64,000 nucleotides of DNA, from positions 372,001 through 436,000 of the forward strand of contig CP064980.1 of the NCBI GenBank assembly GCA_016699535.1, given 5' to 3'. Positions 19,388 to 29,133 of the stretch are shown here, piece by piece; the first letter of the stretch is position 1; each line of letters starts with the position of its first letter. The DNA comes from Myxococcales bacterium. Lineage in GTDB: Bacteria; Myxococcota_A; Polyangia; Polyangiales; GCA-016699535. The position numbers and the translations under genes were made by a program. The notes beneath the pieces were generated by a model, which worked only from the letters and a program-made list of their open reading frames with translations, was not told the origin of the DNA and made no database searches.

Positions 19388-20497
19388 ATGGCGCTAAAAA
19401 TTGATCAAGACCATTCTCGTTTTCGGAAGATCGTACGCGGTCGCATCCGAGAAAACTTGCGCAAATACATATCGCAAGGCGAGCTAATTGGTCGACAAGG
19501 TGGGGATGTTGTTTCGATTCCTATTAATCAAATCGACATTCCTCGTTTTCGTTACGGTGAAAAGCAGCAAGGCGGCGTCGGTCAAGGTGAAGGCGAGCCC
19601 GGCTCCCCACTTTCAGGTGAAGAGCAAGAGGGTGACGGCGGTAAAAAAGCTGGCAACCAAGGCGGGGAACATCTGCTGGAAATCGATGTTACTCTCGATG
19701 AACTCGCCGAAATCCTTGGTGAAGAACTCGAACTGCCACGGATTGAAGATCGCGGCAGCCAACAGATTGTTAAGAGCAAGGATCGTTACGTAGGTATACG
19801 CCGCACAGGTCCAAGTTCTTTACGTCATTTTAAACGAAGTTTTCGCAAGGCCTTGCAGCGTCAAATTTCTACAGGCACTTACAACTCAAAAAATCCTGTC
19901 GTCATACCAATTCGTGATGACATGCGCTACCGCTCATGGAAAACAAAGAGCGAGCCCATCGCTCAAGCCGTTATTATTTATATGATGGATGTGTCAGGTT
20001 CGATGGGCGATGAGCAAAAAGAAATCGTACGAATGGAATCTTTTTGGCTTGATACGTGGATCAGACATCAATACAAAGGCCTTGAGACACGCTATATCAT
20101 TCACGATGCGGTGGCACGTGAAGTCGATCGAGACACCTTCTTCCACACACGTGAATCTGGCGGAACGATGATTTCCTCTGCCTATAAACTCGCCGCTGAA
20201 ATCATCGAAAGTGACTATCCAAGCAGTAGCTGGAACATCTACCCTTTTCACTTTTCCGACGGCGATAACTGGAGCGTCGATGATACACTCGTCTGCATTG
20301 AGCTTCTCAAAAACAAGCTTCTTCCGGTATCCAATGTTTTTTGCTACGGGCAAGTTGAAAGCCCCTATGGTTCAGGTCAATTTATAAAAGACCTTTCTGA
20401 GCATCTCGATGGCGATGATCGTCTTATCACCAGTGAGATTCGAGACCGTGATGCCATTGTCGGCTCCATCAAAGAATTTTTAGGAAAGGGCCGCTAA
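19388..20497 (+). CDS. yeaH: YeaH/YhbH family protein (DUF444)
   Basis: 369 residues. Conserved start LKIDQDHSRFRKIVRGRIRENLRKYISQ cut by a glycine-rich linker (about 62-95), then a von Willebrand A-like domain with a metal site MMDVSGSMGDEQKEI and SGGTMISSAYKLAAEII. The family is the constant middle partner of prkA and spoVR and is induced under stress in enteric bacteria. It lies 9 bases after prkA, and its stop touches the spoVR start. Confidence 0.93.
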   Translation: MALKIDQDHSRFRKIVRGRIRENLRKYISQGELIGRQGGDVVSIPINQIDIPRFRYGEKQQGGVGQGEGEPGSPLSGEEQEGDGGKKAGNQGGEHLLEIDVTLDELAEILGEELELPRIEDRGSQQIVKSKDRYVGIRRTGPSSLRHFKRSFRKALQRQISTGTYNSKNPVVIPIRDDMRYRSWKTKSEPIAQAVIIYMMDVSGSMGDEQKEIVRMESFWLDTWIRHQYKGLETRYIIHDAVAREVDRDTFFHTRESGGTMISSAYKLAAEIIESDYPSSSWNIYPFHFSDGDNWSVDDTLVCIELLKNKLLPVSNVFCYGQVESPYGSGQFIKDLSEHLDGDDRLITSEIRDRDAIVGSIKEFLGKGR

Positions 20498-22030
20498 GTG
20501 GGACGATTTGCACTCGGGACAGCTCTATCCAGTCCGCTTCGTGATATGCAGAGGCAAATCGAAGCCTATGCTCGTGAGTACGGATTGGATTGCTTTCCAC
20601 TAAGCTTTGAAGTGCTCAGTTACGAGCAGATGAACGAGATTGCGGCCTTCGGCGGCTTTCCAGGACGTTATCCCCATTGGCGTTTTGGTATGGAGTACGA
20701 GCAGCTTTCCAAGAGTTACGAGTATGGTCTCTCAAAAATCTACGAGATGGTCATTAACAACAATCCAGCTATTGCTTATCTGCTCGAAGGCAACAGCATG
20801 GTCGAGCAGAAGCTCGTTATGGCGCACGTTTATGCCCATGTGGATTTCTTCAAGAATAACTTTACCTTTAAGAAAACTGATCAGGGTATGGATCCCGAGC
20901 AAGGTCTTCCTATACGCAAATGGGTCGATACGCTTGCCAATCATGGTGCCGTCATTCGGCGTTGGGTCAACCGCGTCGGCGTTGATGAAGTTGAGACCTT
21001 CATCGACCATTGCTTGAGTCTCGAAAACCTTATCGATTCACGACATCATGCGACGCGCTCTCTCAAAAAAGACAGCAGCGACTCTGAACAAGAGCAGGTC
21101 GAAGAGCTTCCACGTCTTCGCGTTGATCACGACTACATGGAAGACTACATCAATCCTAAAGAGTTCTTAGACCGACAAAAAAAGATACGAGATGACGACA
21201 AAGCTCGAGCTAAGAAATTTCCCGAACATGCCGAACGCGATGTATTGGGCTTTCTCCTGGAGCACGCTCCCTTAGAGCGTTGGGAACGTGAGGTATTGAG
21301 TATTATCCGTCGTGAAGCTCTGTATTTTGCGCCACAAGCCCAAACCAAGATTATGAACGAAGGTTGGGCCACCTATTGGCATTCAAAAATCATGACCGAA
21401 AGAGCCGCAACAGGATCGGAAATCATCGATTACGCGGATCGTTGCGCCAGTGTTTTAGCGAGCAGCCCAGGACAACTCAACCCTTACAAACTGGGTGTTG
21501 AATTGTATAAGCACATCGAAGAGCGCTGGAACAAAGGCCAGTTTGGCCGTGAATGGGAGCAATGCGACACCATGCACGAACGGCAAAATTGGGACAAGCA
21601 GCTTGGGCTAGGAAGAAAAAAAATCTTTGAAGTTCGTGCTTACTACAACGACGTTACTTTTATAGATGAATTTCTAACACCTGAGTTTGTGGCTGCTCAA
21701 AAAATGTATTCCTTTGGATACAACAAACGCAACAATCGTTGGGAGATCGAATCACGAGTTTTCAAAGAAGTTAAAGACAAGCTTTTGTTTGCACTCACCA
21801 ACGCTGGTCAACCTTTCATCAACGTGGAAGATGCAAACTACGCTAACCGTGGAGAGCTTATACTCGCGCACGAGCATCGGGGAGTCGATTTGAAAGTTGA
21901 CTATGCACATGCTGTGCTTGAATCACTGAACCGGGTATGGAAACGGCCGGTTGAAGTTCATACCATCATCGAAGAAAAAGCAAGTGCACTGCGATACGAC
22001 GGCTCCGAGCATACGCAACGTCATCTATAA
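20498..22030 (+). CDS. spoVR: SpoVR family protein
   Basis: 510 residues starting with GTG immediately after the yeaH stop, which indicates translational coupling. Conserved family blocks include FEVLSYEQMNEIAAFGGFPGRYPHWRFGMEYE, LEGNSMVEQKLVMAHVYAHVDFFKNN and NEGWATYWHSKIM. SpoVR proteins affect spore cortex formation in Bacillus, and E. coli YcgB is a stress-induced relative; the biochemical role is unknown. Completes the prkA-yeaH-spoVR unit. Confidence 0.93.
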   Translation: MGRFALGTALSSPLRDMQRQIEAYAREYGLDCFPLSFEVLSYEQMNEIAAFGGFPGRYPHWRFGMEYEQLSKSYEYGLSKIYEMVINNNPAIAYLLEGNSMVEQKLVMAHVYAHVDFFKNNFTFKKTDQGMDPEQGLPIRKWVDTLANHGAVIRRWVNRVGVDEVETFIDHCLSLENLIDSRHHATRSLKKDSSDSEQEQVEELPRLRVDHDYMEDYINPKEFLDRQKKIRDDDKARAKKFPEHAERDVLGFLLEHAPLERWEREVLSIIRREALYFAPQAQTKIMNEGWATYWHSKIMTERAATGSEIIDYADRCASVLASSPGQLNPYKLGVELYKHIEERWNKGQFGREWEQCDTMHERQNWDKQLGLGRKKIFEVRAYYNDVTFIDEFLTPEFVAAQKMYSFGYNKRNNRWEIESRVFKEVKDKLLFALTNAGQPFINVEDANYANRGELILAHEHRGVDLKVDYAHAVLESLNRVWKRPVEVHTIIEEKASALRYDGSEHTQRHL

Positions 22031-22033
22031 AGA

Positions 22034-22573
22034 CTAAAGACCCGTGCAACTGAACTCGAAGGGTTGCGCACTGCTTTCTGGAGAGGTGACGGAAACTGTT
22101 TGTTCCGGATAGGTCACCAAGGGAAGGTTGCGGCATAAAATCTTTCCTGAAACTGAACCATCACCAAGCACCAAGTCCGTTAACTGACAAGGCTGCTCTA
22201 CACTTGGAGGGTTTATGCCACATGCACCGGAATAATAGTTGTCTTCTTTGACTTCAAAAACACAGGAACTACCACCCGCGAATTGATTTGAACCAATCAA
22301 AGCATTGTGCAGCTGCATCCCATAAACAATCTGGTTGTTCTCAACTCGATAGGCTTGAAAATCAAGAATCTGCGCACCGTCGCCACCACTCAAGTTGCAA
22401 TCGACTGAATACTCACCATCAGACGATGATACGCTGATCTCACGAGATTCAGGGCAGTCCGTGCTGGCACATGCTTTTCGTGTAAACCAACTTACGTCGA
22501 CCTTCAGGGCACTCGAAGAGCACGCTCCAAGCAAAACAAGACATGCCGTGCGGCAAAGAGATCTAAAGAGCAT
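22034..22573 (-). CDS. hypothetical lipoprotein
   Basis: About 179 residues from the ATG at 22573, giving signal peptide MLFRSLCRTACLVLLGAC with lipobox LGAC. The mature part is rich in cysteines (roughly eight), mostly paired within short loops, suggesting disulfides in the periplasm or outside. I recognise no family. It begins one base after the stop of the transsulfuration gene, so the two are probably cotranscribed. Confidence 0.6.
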   Translation of the reverse strand: MLFRSLCRTACLVLLGACSSSALKVDVSWFTRKACASTDCPESREISVSSSDGEYSVDCNLSGGDGAQILDFQAYRVENNQIVYGMQLHNALIGSNQFAGGSSCVFEVKEDNYYSGACGINPPSVEQPCQLTDLVLGDGSVSGKILCRNLPLVTYPEQTVSVTSPESSAQPFEFSCTGL

Positions 22574-22574
22574 G

Positions 22575-23726
22575 CTACAGTAAAGCAGAAGCAAGATCTC
22601 CACGCAAATCTTCTAAGGCTTCCAGCCCTACCGAGATCCGGATCAAACCATCGCGAATGCCTATACCCTCACGAATCTCCTTAGAAATACTGGCATGGGT
22701 CATGATGGCTGGCGATTCAATCAAAGACTCCACTCCGCCTAGGCTCTCTGCACAAGTGAAGATTTCTACATTTTTCAGTAGGTGCATGGCAGCCTCCATG
22801 CCTCCTTTGACTTCAAAGGAAATCATTCCGCCGAAACCCTTCATTTGCTTTTTTGCAAGAGCATGTTGAGGATGATCTTCAAGCCCAGGATAGTAAACAC
22901 GCTCAATGGATGGATGTTCGCTCAACCACCGCGCTAGCATTGATGCACTTTGCACATGGCGCTCCATACGAACAGGCAAGGTCTTTAGCCCTCGTAGAAC
23001 CATAAAACAATCAAAAGGAGACGGCACCGCACCAACTGATTTTTGAATAAAGCGGAGTTGCTCCGCCATCGCATCATCATTGCAAAGGACGATCCCACCT
23101 ACTACATCACTGTGACCGTTAAGGTACTTCGTCGCTGAATGAACTACCATCGTGGCGCCAAGCTCCAAAGGCCTCTGCAAGATGGGTGAAGCAAAAGTGT
23201 TGTCCACAGCCAGAGCAATCCCATGTTTTCTGCATTGCTCTGCGATCGCAGCAATGTCCACAAGCTTAAGCAAGGGGTTGGTTGGCGTCTCTAACCAAAC
23301 AAGCTTTGTACCTTTTTTTATGTGTGCTTCGATTGAAGGCCGTGTTGATAAATCGACCCAACTTGTTTCAATCTTGGCTGGCCCGAAAATACGATCGAAA
23401 AGTCGACGGGTTCCTCCGTAAACGTCATCACAAGCCACAACATGATCCCCAGGATGAAGCAGCTGCATGACGCTCGACATTGCAGCGCAGCCCGATGCAA
23501 AAGCAACGCCGTGCTTTGCCCCTTCTAAAGCGGCCACACATTGCTCGAGACTTTGCCGCGTCGGATTACCAGCCCTTGAATAATCAAAATGCTCCGGTGC
23601 ACCTGGCTCGCTTTGAGCAAAGGTCGTCGAAAGCACGATGGGCGGCATGACTGCTTTGCTAGTAGGATCGGCGTGTTGACCAGCGTGAATCGCCAGCGTT
23701 TCTAGGGCGTAGTTTTTCTTTGGCAT
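22575..23726 (-). CDS. cystathionine gamma-synthase / beta-lyase type PLP enzyme
   Basis: 383 residues, the standard length of transsulfuration enzymes. Motifs: YSRAGNPTRQSLEQCVAALEGA, ASGCAAMSS, the DDVYGGTRRLF substrate region, VDNTFASP and the PLP lysine in SATKYLNGHSDVVGG. The family includes MetB, MetC and gamma-lyases, which cannot be told apart from sequence by eye. cysE, 35 kb downstream, is the only other sulfur-amino-acid gene seen. No SAM riboswitch is apparent in the 158-base divergent gap to mgtE. Confidence 0.9.
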   Translation of the reverse strand: MPKKNYALETLAIHAGQHADPTSKAVMPPIVLSTTFAQSEPGAPEHFDYSRAGNPTRQSLEQCVAALEGAKHGVAFASGCAAMSSVMQLLHPGDHVVACDDVYGGTRRLFDRIFGPAKIETSWVDLSTRPSIEAHIKKGTKLVWLETPTNPLLKLVDIAAIAEQCRKHGIALAVDNTFASPILQRPLELGATMVVHSATKYLNGHSDVVGGIVLCNDDAMAEQLRFIQKSVGAVPSPFDCFMVLRGLKTLPVRMERHVQSASMLARWLSEHPSIERVYYPGLEDHPQHALAKKQMKGFGGMISFEVKGGMEAAMHLLKNVEIFTCAESLGGVESLIESPAIMTHASISKEIREGIGIRDGLIRISVGLEALEDLRGDLASALL

Positions 23727-23884
23727 GAACTCTTCTTAACCCTCAAGGGCACAACACTGCAAGCAAACAATACTACTTTTTAAGCACGCTATAATGCCGC
23801 CAATTCCGTCGTGCAAGACCACTTAAAACTCGTTCTTTGCTCGGTATTGCTGATCTTCCTTTCAACTCGAGGTATAAAGCGTGC

Positions 23885-25264
23885 ATGAGCGATCACAGCA
23901 GTCCATCCATCGCCCCAGAGTTATTGCGCATTGAGGAAAGCTCGAGATTGCGTGAATACCTCGATGAGATTCACCCCGAAGATATCTCCGATATGCTCGG
24001 GTACGCCGAAACTCCGCAAGGCTTAAAAATCCTTCGGCTCTTGCCTCAATCTAAGGGTGCGGAAGTTTTAGGTCGCGTTAAACCCGAGCTAAGGGATAAC
24101 TTTCTTGAAGCCATTCCGCCTGAGGAAAGCGCAGTCTTCCTAAGTCGAATGTCTTCTGACGACCGCGCTGACTTCATGCAAGAAATCGCGCCCGCACTTG
24201 CCGCAGACTTACTCAAGCACCTTGAGGAGATTGCACCGGAGGCAGCGGAAGATGCGCGACGCTTGATAGCTTATCCGGAGCAGAGCGCGGGCGGCTTGAT
24301 GACCACGGAGTTCATCGCCCTTGCCCCTGACACAAAAATCAAAGAAGCCATTGAAAAAGTGCGAGACTTTTCGCTTCGAGGGCATGCCGAAACCATCTAC
24401 TATATCTATGTTACAGCTTTCGGGAATAAACTCGTTGGCGTTCTTTCATTACGTGATTTAATTCTTGCCGATCCTGAAAACACTCTCAGTGATATCATGA
24501 AGCAAAATGTCGTGCGTGTTGAACCTTTTGCTGATCAAGAAGAAGTCGCCCAAACCATCGCACGCTATGATTTATCGGCCATTCCGATCACTGGGCCACG
24601 TGGACGTTTAATCGGCGTTGTTACAGTCGATGACGTCGTGGATGTTGTCATTGAAGAGGCCACTGAAGATGCGCAGAAAATGGCTGCTATTGAGCCCATC
24701 GATGCCGCTTACTTTGAGACCAGCGTCGCCACCTTTATTCGCAAACGTGCTCCGTGGCTTGTCGTGCTTTTTATTGGCGAGCTACTTACTGCCACCGTCT
24801 TGAAACGATACGAGCACGACTTCGCAACAACACTTATTTTAGTTGCCTTTATCCCTTTGATTATTTCTTCAGGAGGTAACAGCGGCGCACAATCTTCATC
24901 GTTGATTATTCGTGCCCTTGCCCTTGGAGAACTTGAACCCAAAGACTGGTGGCGAGTGTTTTCAAAAGAGCTAACCATCGGAATAGCCTTGGGTTTGTTG
25001 CTCGGCATTGTGGGTTTTGCCAGAGTGTTCTTCGTACCGGGTGCTGCCTTCACCGCGGAAATCGCGCTCACGGTGGCAGGAAGCATCGTGGCGGTTGTTT
25101 TGCTTGGCGCCTTACTTGGATCGCTTCTGCCACTGGGTATAAAACGCTTGGGCCTTGATCCTGCCGTATCATCGACACCCTTTATCGCATCCCTTGTCGA
25201 CGTCCTTGGCTTGATGCTCTATTTCAGCATCGCACGCGTTTTGATTCAAACGGTGGCCTCCTAA
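23885..25264 (+). CDS. mgtE: magnesium transporter MgtE
   Basis: About 459 residues from the ATG at 23885. The N-terminal superhelical MgtE domain (REYLDEIHPEDISDMLGY... LPPEESAVFLSRM region) is followed by two CBS domains and five membrane helices with the pore motif region ISSGGNSGAQSSSLIIRALALGE. This matches the known MgtE architecture of a Mg2+ channel gated by cytoplasmic magnesium. The longer in-frame start at 23837 adds 16 unlikely residues. Confidence 0.95.
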   Translation: MSDHSSPSIAPELLRIEESSRLREYLDEIHPEDISDMLGYAETPQGLKILRLLPQSKGAEVLGRVKPELRDNFLEAIPPEESAVFLSRMSSDDRADFMQEIAPALAADLLKHLEEIAPEAAEDARRLIAYPEQSAGGLMTTEFIALAPDTKIKEAIEKVRDFSLRGHAETIYYIYVTAFGNKLVGVLSLRDLILADPENTLSDIMKQNVVRVEPFADQEEVAQTIARYDLSAIPITGPRGRLIGVVTVDDVVDVVIEEATEDAQKMAAIEPIDAAYFETSVATFIRKRAPWLVVLFIGELLTATVLKRYEHDFATTLILVAFIPLIISSGGNSGAQSSSLIIRALALGELEPKDWWRVFSKELTIGIALGLLLGIVGFARVFFVPGAAFTAEIALTVAGSIVAVVLLGALLGSLLPLGIKRLGLDPAVSSTPFIASLVDVLGLMLYFSIARVLIQTVAS

Positions 25265-25459
25265 AACGGACAATCAAGCCTGCTGTCCATCGATGCTGGG
25301 CGTGAGCCAGGGTTTGTGGGGGCCAAAGTCCCCAGTTTCGATAAGCCATCCTAGTAAAAATGGGTGAAATTCAGGAATTTTTCTATCCTGTAGCCGGGCA
25401 CGAAAGTTGCAACAGTTCCTGATGTGCATACAAAAATGCCAGAATCGGAAAAGTCCCAT

Positions 25460-26779
25460 ATGCGATTTTTTCAAAAACGAACGAATTTTCACTGTGCTGT
25501 GAAAACTTCGCTTGTTGCACTGCTGGTATCAAGCTGTTCGCTAAGCACGGATCATGATCCGCAAGAACAACTAGCAAACGCGCAAACTTTCAGTCCTTCG
25601 GCAAACAGTTCGACTTCAGCCCTGCGTCTTCCCTTTGTCCGTGTGTTCATGTTGAACGAAGACAAGCTGCAAGAAGATAGCTCGCTCGATCCCTGCCATC
25701 CAGATTCGACCCCTTACATACGAGCAATTTACGCCAGTGTCTTGGGCTCAAAGACTCTTCTGGTGCCAGCGCATACCACCGCGGACGCCGAGCAACTAAA
25801 GGTCGTAATTTTGCGTAATGCGCCAGGAGAGCCCCACAGTTTTGACCGAAACGACGTTAGCCTGCGCGCGCTCGACGGGACGATCGAATGCACAAGCCAG
25901 CAAGCCATCGTGCACCGTCACCAGCGTTTTGTTAAAAGCAAAGAGAACTTCGCTCCAAGTCTACACGATGTTGCACTTCTGCAACTTGAAGAAGCCATCG
26001 AAGATATTGACCCCATTGAGCCCTCGCGCATAGTCTTTGGTCGGCCACAGAGCAATTGTGACACTCCGAACATAGGGATAGCTCGAGTGGCATCTGATAC
26101 GGACGATATTTCCGCCGCATGGCCTGGCGCTGATTATGGAGGCTTCAGCCTCGGGACAATCGAAGAGAAGGTTATCGGCTACGATGCAGTCTATTCCTCA
26201 CCCCTGATGTCGAACTACACGGATGCTAGTGTGCATGACCCTGACGGAAAAATGGATTTCATTGGTCTACCCATGTTCTCGTCGGTCAAAGACTGCGACG
26301 GAAAAGAAGTCTGGAAATTGCTGGGTGTGCTTTCCTACATCAACACTAAAAGCTATAATCCACTCAGATTTTCGAGAATCGACAATATTTGGGAATGGGT
26401 CGAGGCAAAACGCTTTTGTATTGAAAGTGGTCGTTGCGAAAGTTCGGCCTCGGCGCCGGATGCATTTACCTGCGGCGGTATCGCCGATGCATTAAACGCA
26501 GGTGAAATTTCCGATCAGAAACTGAGCTCCCAAGACGGGCGCTTGGCCTTCCTTGCCTACAACGAAAACGAAGGGCCCAGTGCGTGTCCACCTGTTTCCG
26601 CAGACGCGCCCCGTTTTTGCCTGCAAAGCAATCAGACGGATTGTGACCCAGATATACCGAGGGCTGAGTTGCACGAGATCGCTGCATTCACGCCCGATTG
26701 GGTCATGCTAGGTAACACCTCCGAGCCCAACGGGACCACTGGTTATTGCATGATTTATACCGGGAAGGAAAGCGACTAA
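25460..26779 (+). CDS. secreted lipoprotein with a possible degenerate trypsin-like fold
   Basis: About 439 residues from ATG 25460, with a signal peptide and lipobox LVALLVSSC. Blocks recall S1 peptidases: ASVLGSKTLLVPAHTT (compare the TAAHC histidine region), LHDVALLQLEEAIED (compare DIALL), and a late GLPMFSSVKDC...LLGVLSYI where GDSGGP would lie. The serine motif is absent, so a catalytically dead or unrelated fold is likely. The C-terminal third is cysteine-rich (about eight Cys). Other starts upstream (25424) lack a better signal peptide. Confidence 0.45.
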   Translation: MRFFQKRTNFHCAVKTSLVALLVSSCSLSTDHDPQEQLANAQTFSPSANSSTSALRLPFVRVFMLNEDKLQEDSSLDPCHPDSTPYIRAIYASVLGSKTLLVPAHTTADAEQLKVVILRNAPGEPHSFDRNDVSLRALDGTIECTSQQAIVHRHQRFVKSKENFAPSLHDVALLQLEEAIEDIDPIEPSRIVFGRPQSNCDTPNIGIARVASDTDDISAAWPGADYGGFSLGTIEEKVIGYDAVYSSPLMSNYTDASVHDPDGKMDFIGLPMFSSVKDCDGKEVWKLLGVLSYINTKSYNPLRFSRIDNIWEWVEAKRFCIESGRCESSASAPDAFTCGGIADALNAGEISDQKLSSQDGRLAFLAYNENEGPSACPPVSADAPRFCLQSNQTDCDPDIPRAELHEIAAFTPDWVMLGNTSEPNGTTGYCMIYTGKESD

Positions 26780-26882
26780 AGGTGTGCCACCAAGCTAGCA
26801 CTAGGCTATGCTGAATCGCCTTCGCTCATATCAACCAATGTTCCGATGGCAAATTTAGCTCGCTACGCCATCGGCCATGAAA

Positions 26883-27644
26883 CTATTCAAGCAACGCTGT
26901 GATCAATTGATGCACTTCGGAAACGCTTTGAAGTATCGCATTTCCAGGGCCTTCTGATCGTTCATCGGAAGAAATAAATACCCCCAAGCCGTCAAGCTCC
27001 ATGGCTTTCTCAAGTGCGGGAAAATCTGTGATGTCATCGCCAAGGTACACAACGCTTGTCGCTCCAAGCTTTTGAAAAATTGATTCAAGTCCGGCTGCTT
27101 TGTTGTGCTGCAAAGCGTCGGCCTCAAACATCATGCGCCCCTCACGCGGATGAAGCCCCAACTGCACTGCCTTATGCCTTGCTTTTTCCAGGATCAAGGC
27201 CGCTAACGCCGCATCATCGCGTGCAAGCTTTCGCACATGCACGCCACGCCCGGTGCGTTTTCGTTCCAGCTCAACACCGTCTCTTTTAAGCTCAAGCTGC
27301 GCCCAGTTTTCAAATGCTGTTAAACGCTGCGCATCATCTCTACTAAGTTGTTCTTCGTTGTGCTGCCCATCCGGCGCAAATAAAAGTCCGCCGTGTTCTA
27401 CCGCCACCCAAAGTCCGCTGAAGTCCAGCATCCGCCGTAGCGCCTTTTCATCCCGACCTGTCACAATGGCCACGCAGTAGCCTTCCCGCCCCCCGAGCTT
27501 GCGCAACGATGCAAGCAGGTCCTCAGGCACTGTGGTCAAATTGGGATTTTCTGTAAGCTCGACAAGCGTGCCATCGACATCAAAAGCAATTAGTCTCTTC
27601 GGTGACAAGGCTTCAATCTTTTGTTTTAGTTCAAGAACCGACAC
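26883..27644 (-). CDS. otsB: trehalose-6-phosphate phosphatase-like HAD hydrolase
   Basis: 253 residues. HAD motif I is AFDVDGTLVELTENP (residues 20-34), motif II VTGRD, and motif IV VVYLGDDITDFPALEKA, the GDDxTD form typical of OtsB-type phosphatases with a small cap. It likely releases trehalose from trehalose-6-phosphate. No trehalose-phosphate synthase is adjacent, so substrate choice is by family only. Confidence 0.8.
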   Translation of the reverse strand: MSVLELKQKIEALSPKRLIAFDVDGTLVELTENPNLTTVPEDLLASLRKLGGREGYCVAIVTGRDEKALRRMLDFSGLWVAVEHGGLLFAPDGQHNEEQLSRDDAQRLTAFENWAQLELKRDGVELERKRTGRGVHVRKLARDDAALAALILEKARHKAVQLGLHPREGRMMFEADALQHNKAAGLESIFQKLGATSVVYLGDDITDFPALEKAMELDGLGVFISSDERSEGPGNAILQSVSEVHQLITALLE

Positions 27645-27718
27645 GATGACTCTCTAACTCGATGCCTTTTTCGATTTCGAACCCCAACTCGAAAATCGAT
27701 ACTCCGCATCAACTTGCA

Positions 27719-28542
27719 TTATAATAAGCCTCTTTCTTTAGAGACCCGTTTCACAGTCGGGAGCACGCTATCGAAGGCTGCGGCATTGCAGGCTAAGATA
27801 CCTTTGTGATTTTTCAAATCCTTGCCACCGTAGATAAATGCATCGCCTGCAAGGTCCGTAAAACGTCCGCCGGCGGCGCGTAAGATGGCTTCAGGACCGC
27901 AGGCATCCCACACGCAGCTTTTATCTGAAACGTGGGCATAGAGGTCGGCTTTTTGCTCTGCAATCAAGCCTACTTTGAGGCCGACCGAACCACTCATGGC
28001 AATTTCGCTGATACCAAGATCAGCGCAAATGTCATCCACACTGCTGGAGCGATGCGAGCGTGATGAGACAAAGCGTAGCTTTGAAGCTTCAGCTACTTCG
28101 CTCACCTTGAGTTCTTTGCGTGCGCCCTGAGAATCACAAAAAGCACCTTCCCCCACAATGCCAGCAAAAAGTTTATCAAGCACGGGTTGATAGACCACTC
28201 CAACTTTGGCACTTCCTTCATTGCCAAACCGAGCATCACCGAAAACTCGCCATTCTTGGCAATGAACTCTTTGGTGCCATCCAAGGGATCGACATACCAG
28301 CATCGCCCTTTGCGCAAGGCATCGGAGTTATCTTTGCTTTCCTCAGCAACGACACCATCATCGGCAAAGGTCTTTCGCAAGGCATCGACCAAATAGGCGT
28401 TGGCTTTGGTATCCGCCACGGTCACCGGTGAACTTCCACTCTTAAACGAAACTGAAAAGTCCGTCTGGTAAATTTCCATGAGAATTGCACCGGCGTCGCG
28501 GGCAAACTCGATAGCTTTTTCAAGATCGTACTGATGGTTCAT
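27719..28542 (-). CDS. cysQ: 3'(2'),5'-bisphosphate nucleotidase (CysQ-type), one frameshift
   Basis: Mg2+-dependent phosphatase of the inositol monophosphatase fold that recycles 3'-phosphoadenosine 5'-phosphate. Frame one has SSPVTVADTKANAYLVDALRK and the metal site WYVDPLDGTKEFI, with the KEF that marks CysQ. Frame two has GSAKVGVVYQPVLDKLF, SRSHRS and the second metal site VWDACGPEAILRAAGG. A one-base slip near 28213-28219 on the plus strand, in an AATGAAGGAAG stretch of the coding strand, separates them. The restored length is about 274 residues. The start overlaps the Smr gene by 23 bases. Confidence 0.87.
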
Positions 28543-29038
28543 GAAACTTCCGTAATCTAATCGTTAATGCGCCACTTCCGCCCAGCGCGGGATGCGCGCT
28601 GCTCAATGCTAAGACATCAGGAGCCGCCGGACCGTGGCAGAAAAAACGAAACACCATCTCAGCCAGAACACCCACACCGTCTTCGCTGTGCAGCCCTTTA
28701 CCATGAATCACCAGGAGCTGTCGGCGCCCCTGCGCTTTTTGTTGGCCATAAAAGCGCAGCAAAGCGGCTTCAGCTTCTGTCTGCGTCATACCATGCAAAT
28801 CGAGCCTAGCCTCCGGCCGAAAACTCGAGGAACGCAGCGCCTTTAGTGACTTGGGATCAAAACCTGGTTGATATGCCAAAACTGTCTTGTTTTCATCTCT
28901 TTTAATGACAAAATTGGCGTAATTTACTGGATTTCCAGCCATTTTCTTTTGGGATGCTGGCGGGATTTTGCCTGCTCCTTTGCCAAGCGGCTCAACCTCT
29001 TTAAGAAAGTCTCTCCAGTCTTTTTTTCTGTCCGACAT
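28520..29038 (-). CDS. Smr-domain protein
   Basis: 172 residues. A charged N-terminal arm is followed by a Smr (small MutS-related) domain with ARLDLHGMTQTEAEAALL, LLVIHGKGLHSEDG and the C-terminal GGSGALTIRL. Smr domains are DNA- or RNA-cleaving endonucleases in MutS2 and ribosome rescue proteins. This stand-alone form is common in proteobacteria, where its substrate is not settled. It precedes and overlaps cysQ, so they share a transcript. Confidence 0.88.
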   Translation of the reverse strand: MSDRKKDWRDFLKEVEPLGKGAGKIPPASQKKMAGNPVNYANFVIKRDENKTVLAYQPGFDPKSLKALRSSSFRPEARLDLHGMTQTEAEAALLRFYGQQKAQGRRQLLVIHGKGLHSEDGVGVLAEMVFRFFCHGPAAPDVLALSSAHPALGGSGALTIRLRKFHEPSVRS

Positions 29039-29080
29039 CTACGCGCAGCCTAGCTCAAAATGGTATAAAGTAAGAACAAG

Positions 29081-29094
29081 TCGGCCTAGGCCGA
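29081..29094. promoter_or_regulatory. 14-bp perfect palindrome upstream of the SQR gene
   Basis: TCGGCCTAGGCCGA reads the same on both strands. It lies 40 bases before the SQR start and 12 bases after TATAAA (29064-29069), a plausible -10 element, so a bound repressor would block the start of transcription. It could also be a short terminator stem, since TTTTC follows, but a gene-less leader makes an operator likelier. Confidence 0.4.
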
Positions 29095-29133
29095 TTTTCA
29101 TTCCAAGGCTCTTTAACCAGAAAAGAGGCAAGC

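Noticed and set aside
23727..23884. SAM or other riboswitch between the transsulfuration gene and mgtE
   Set aside because: No conserved riboswitch core or convincing paired elements were found in the 158 bases.
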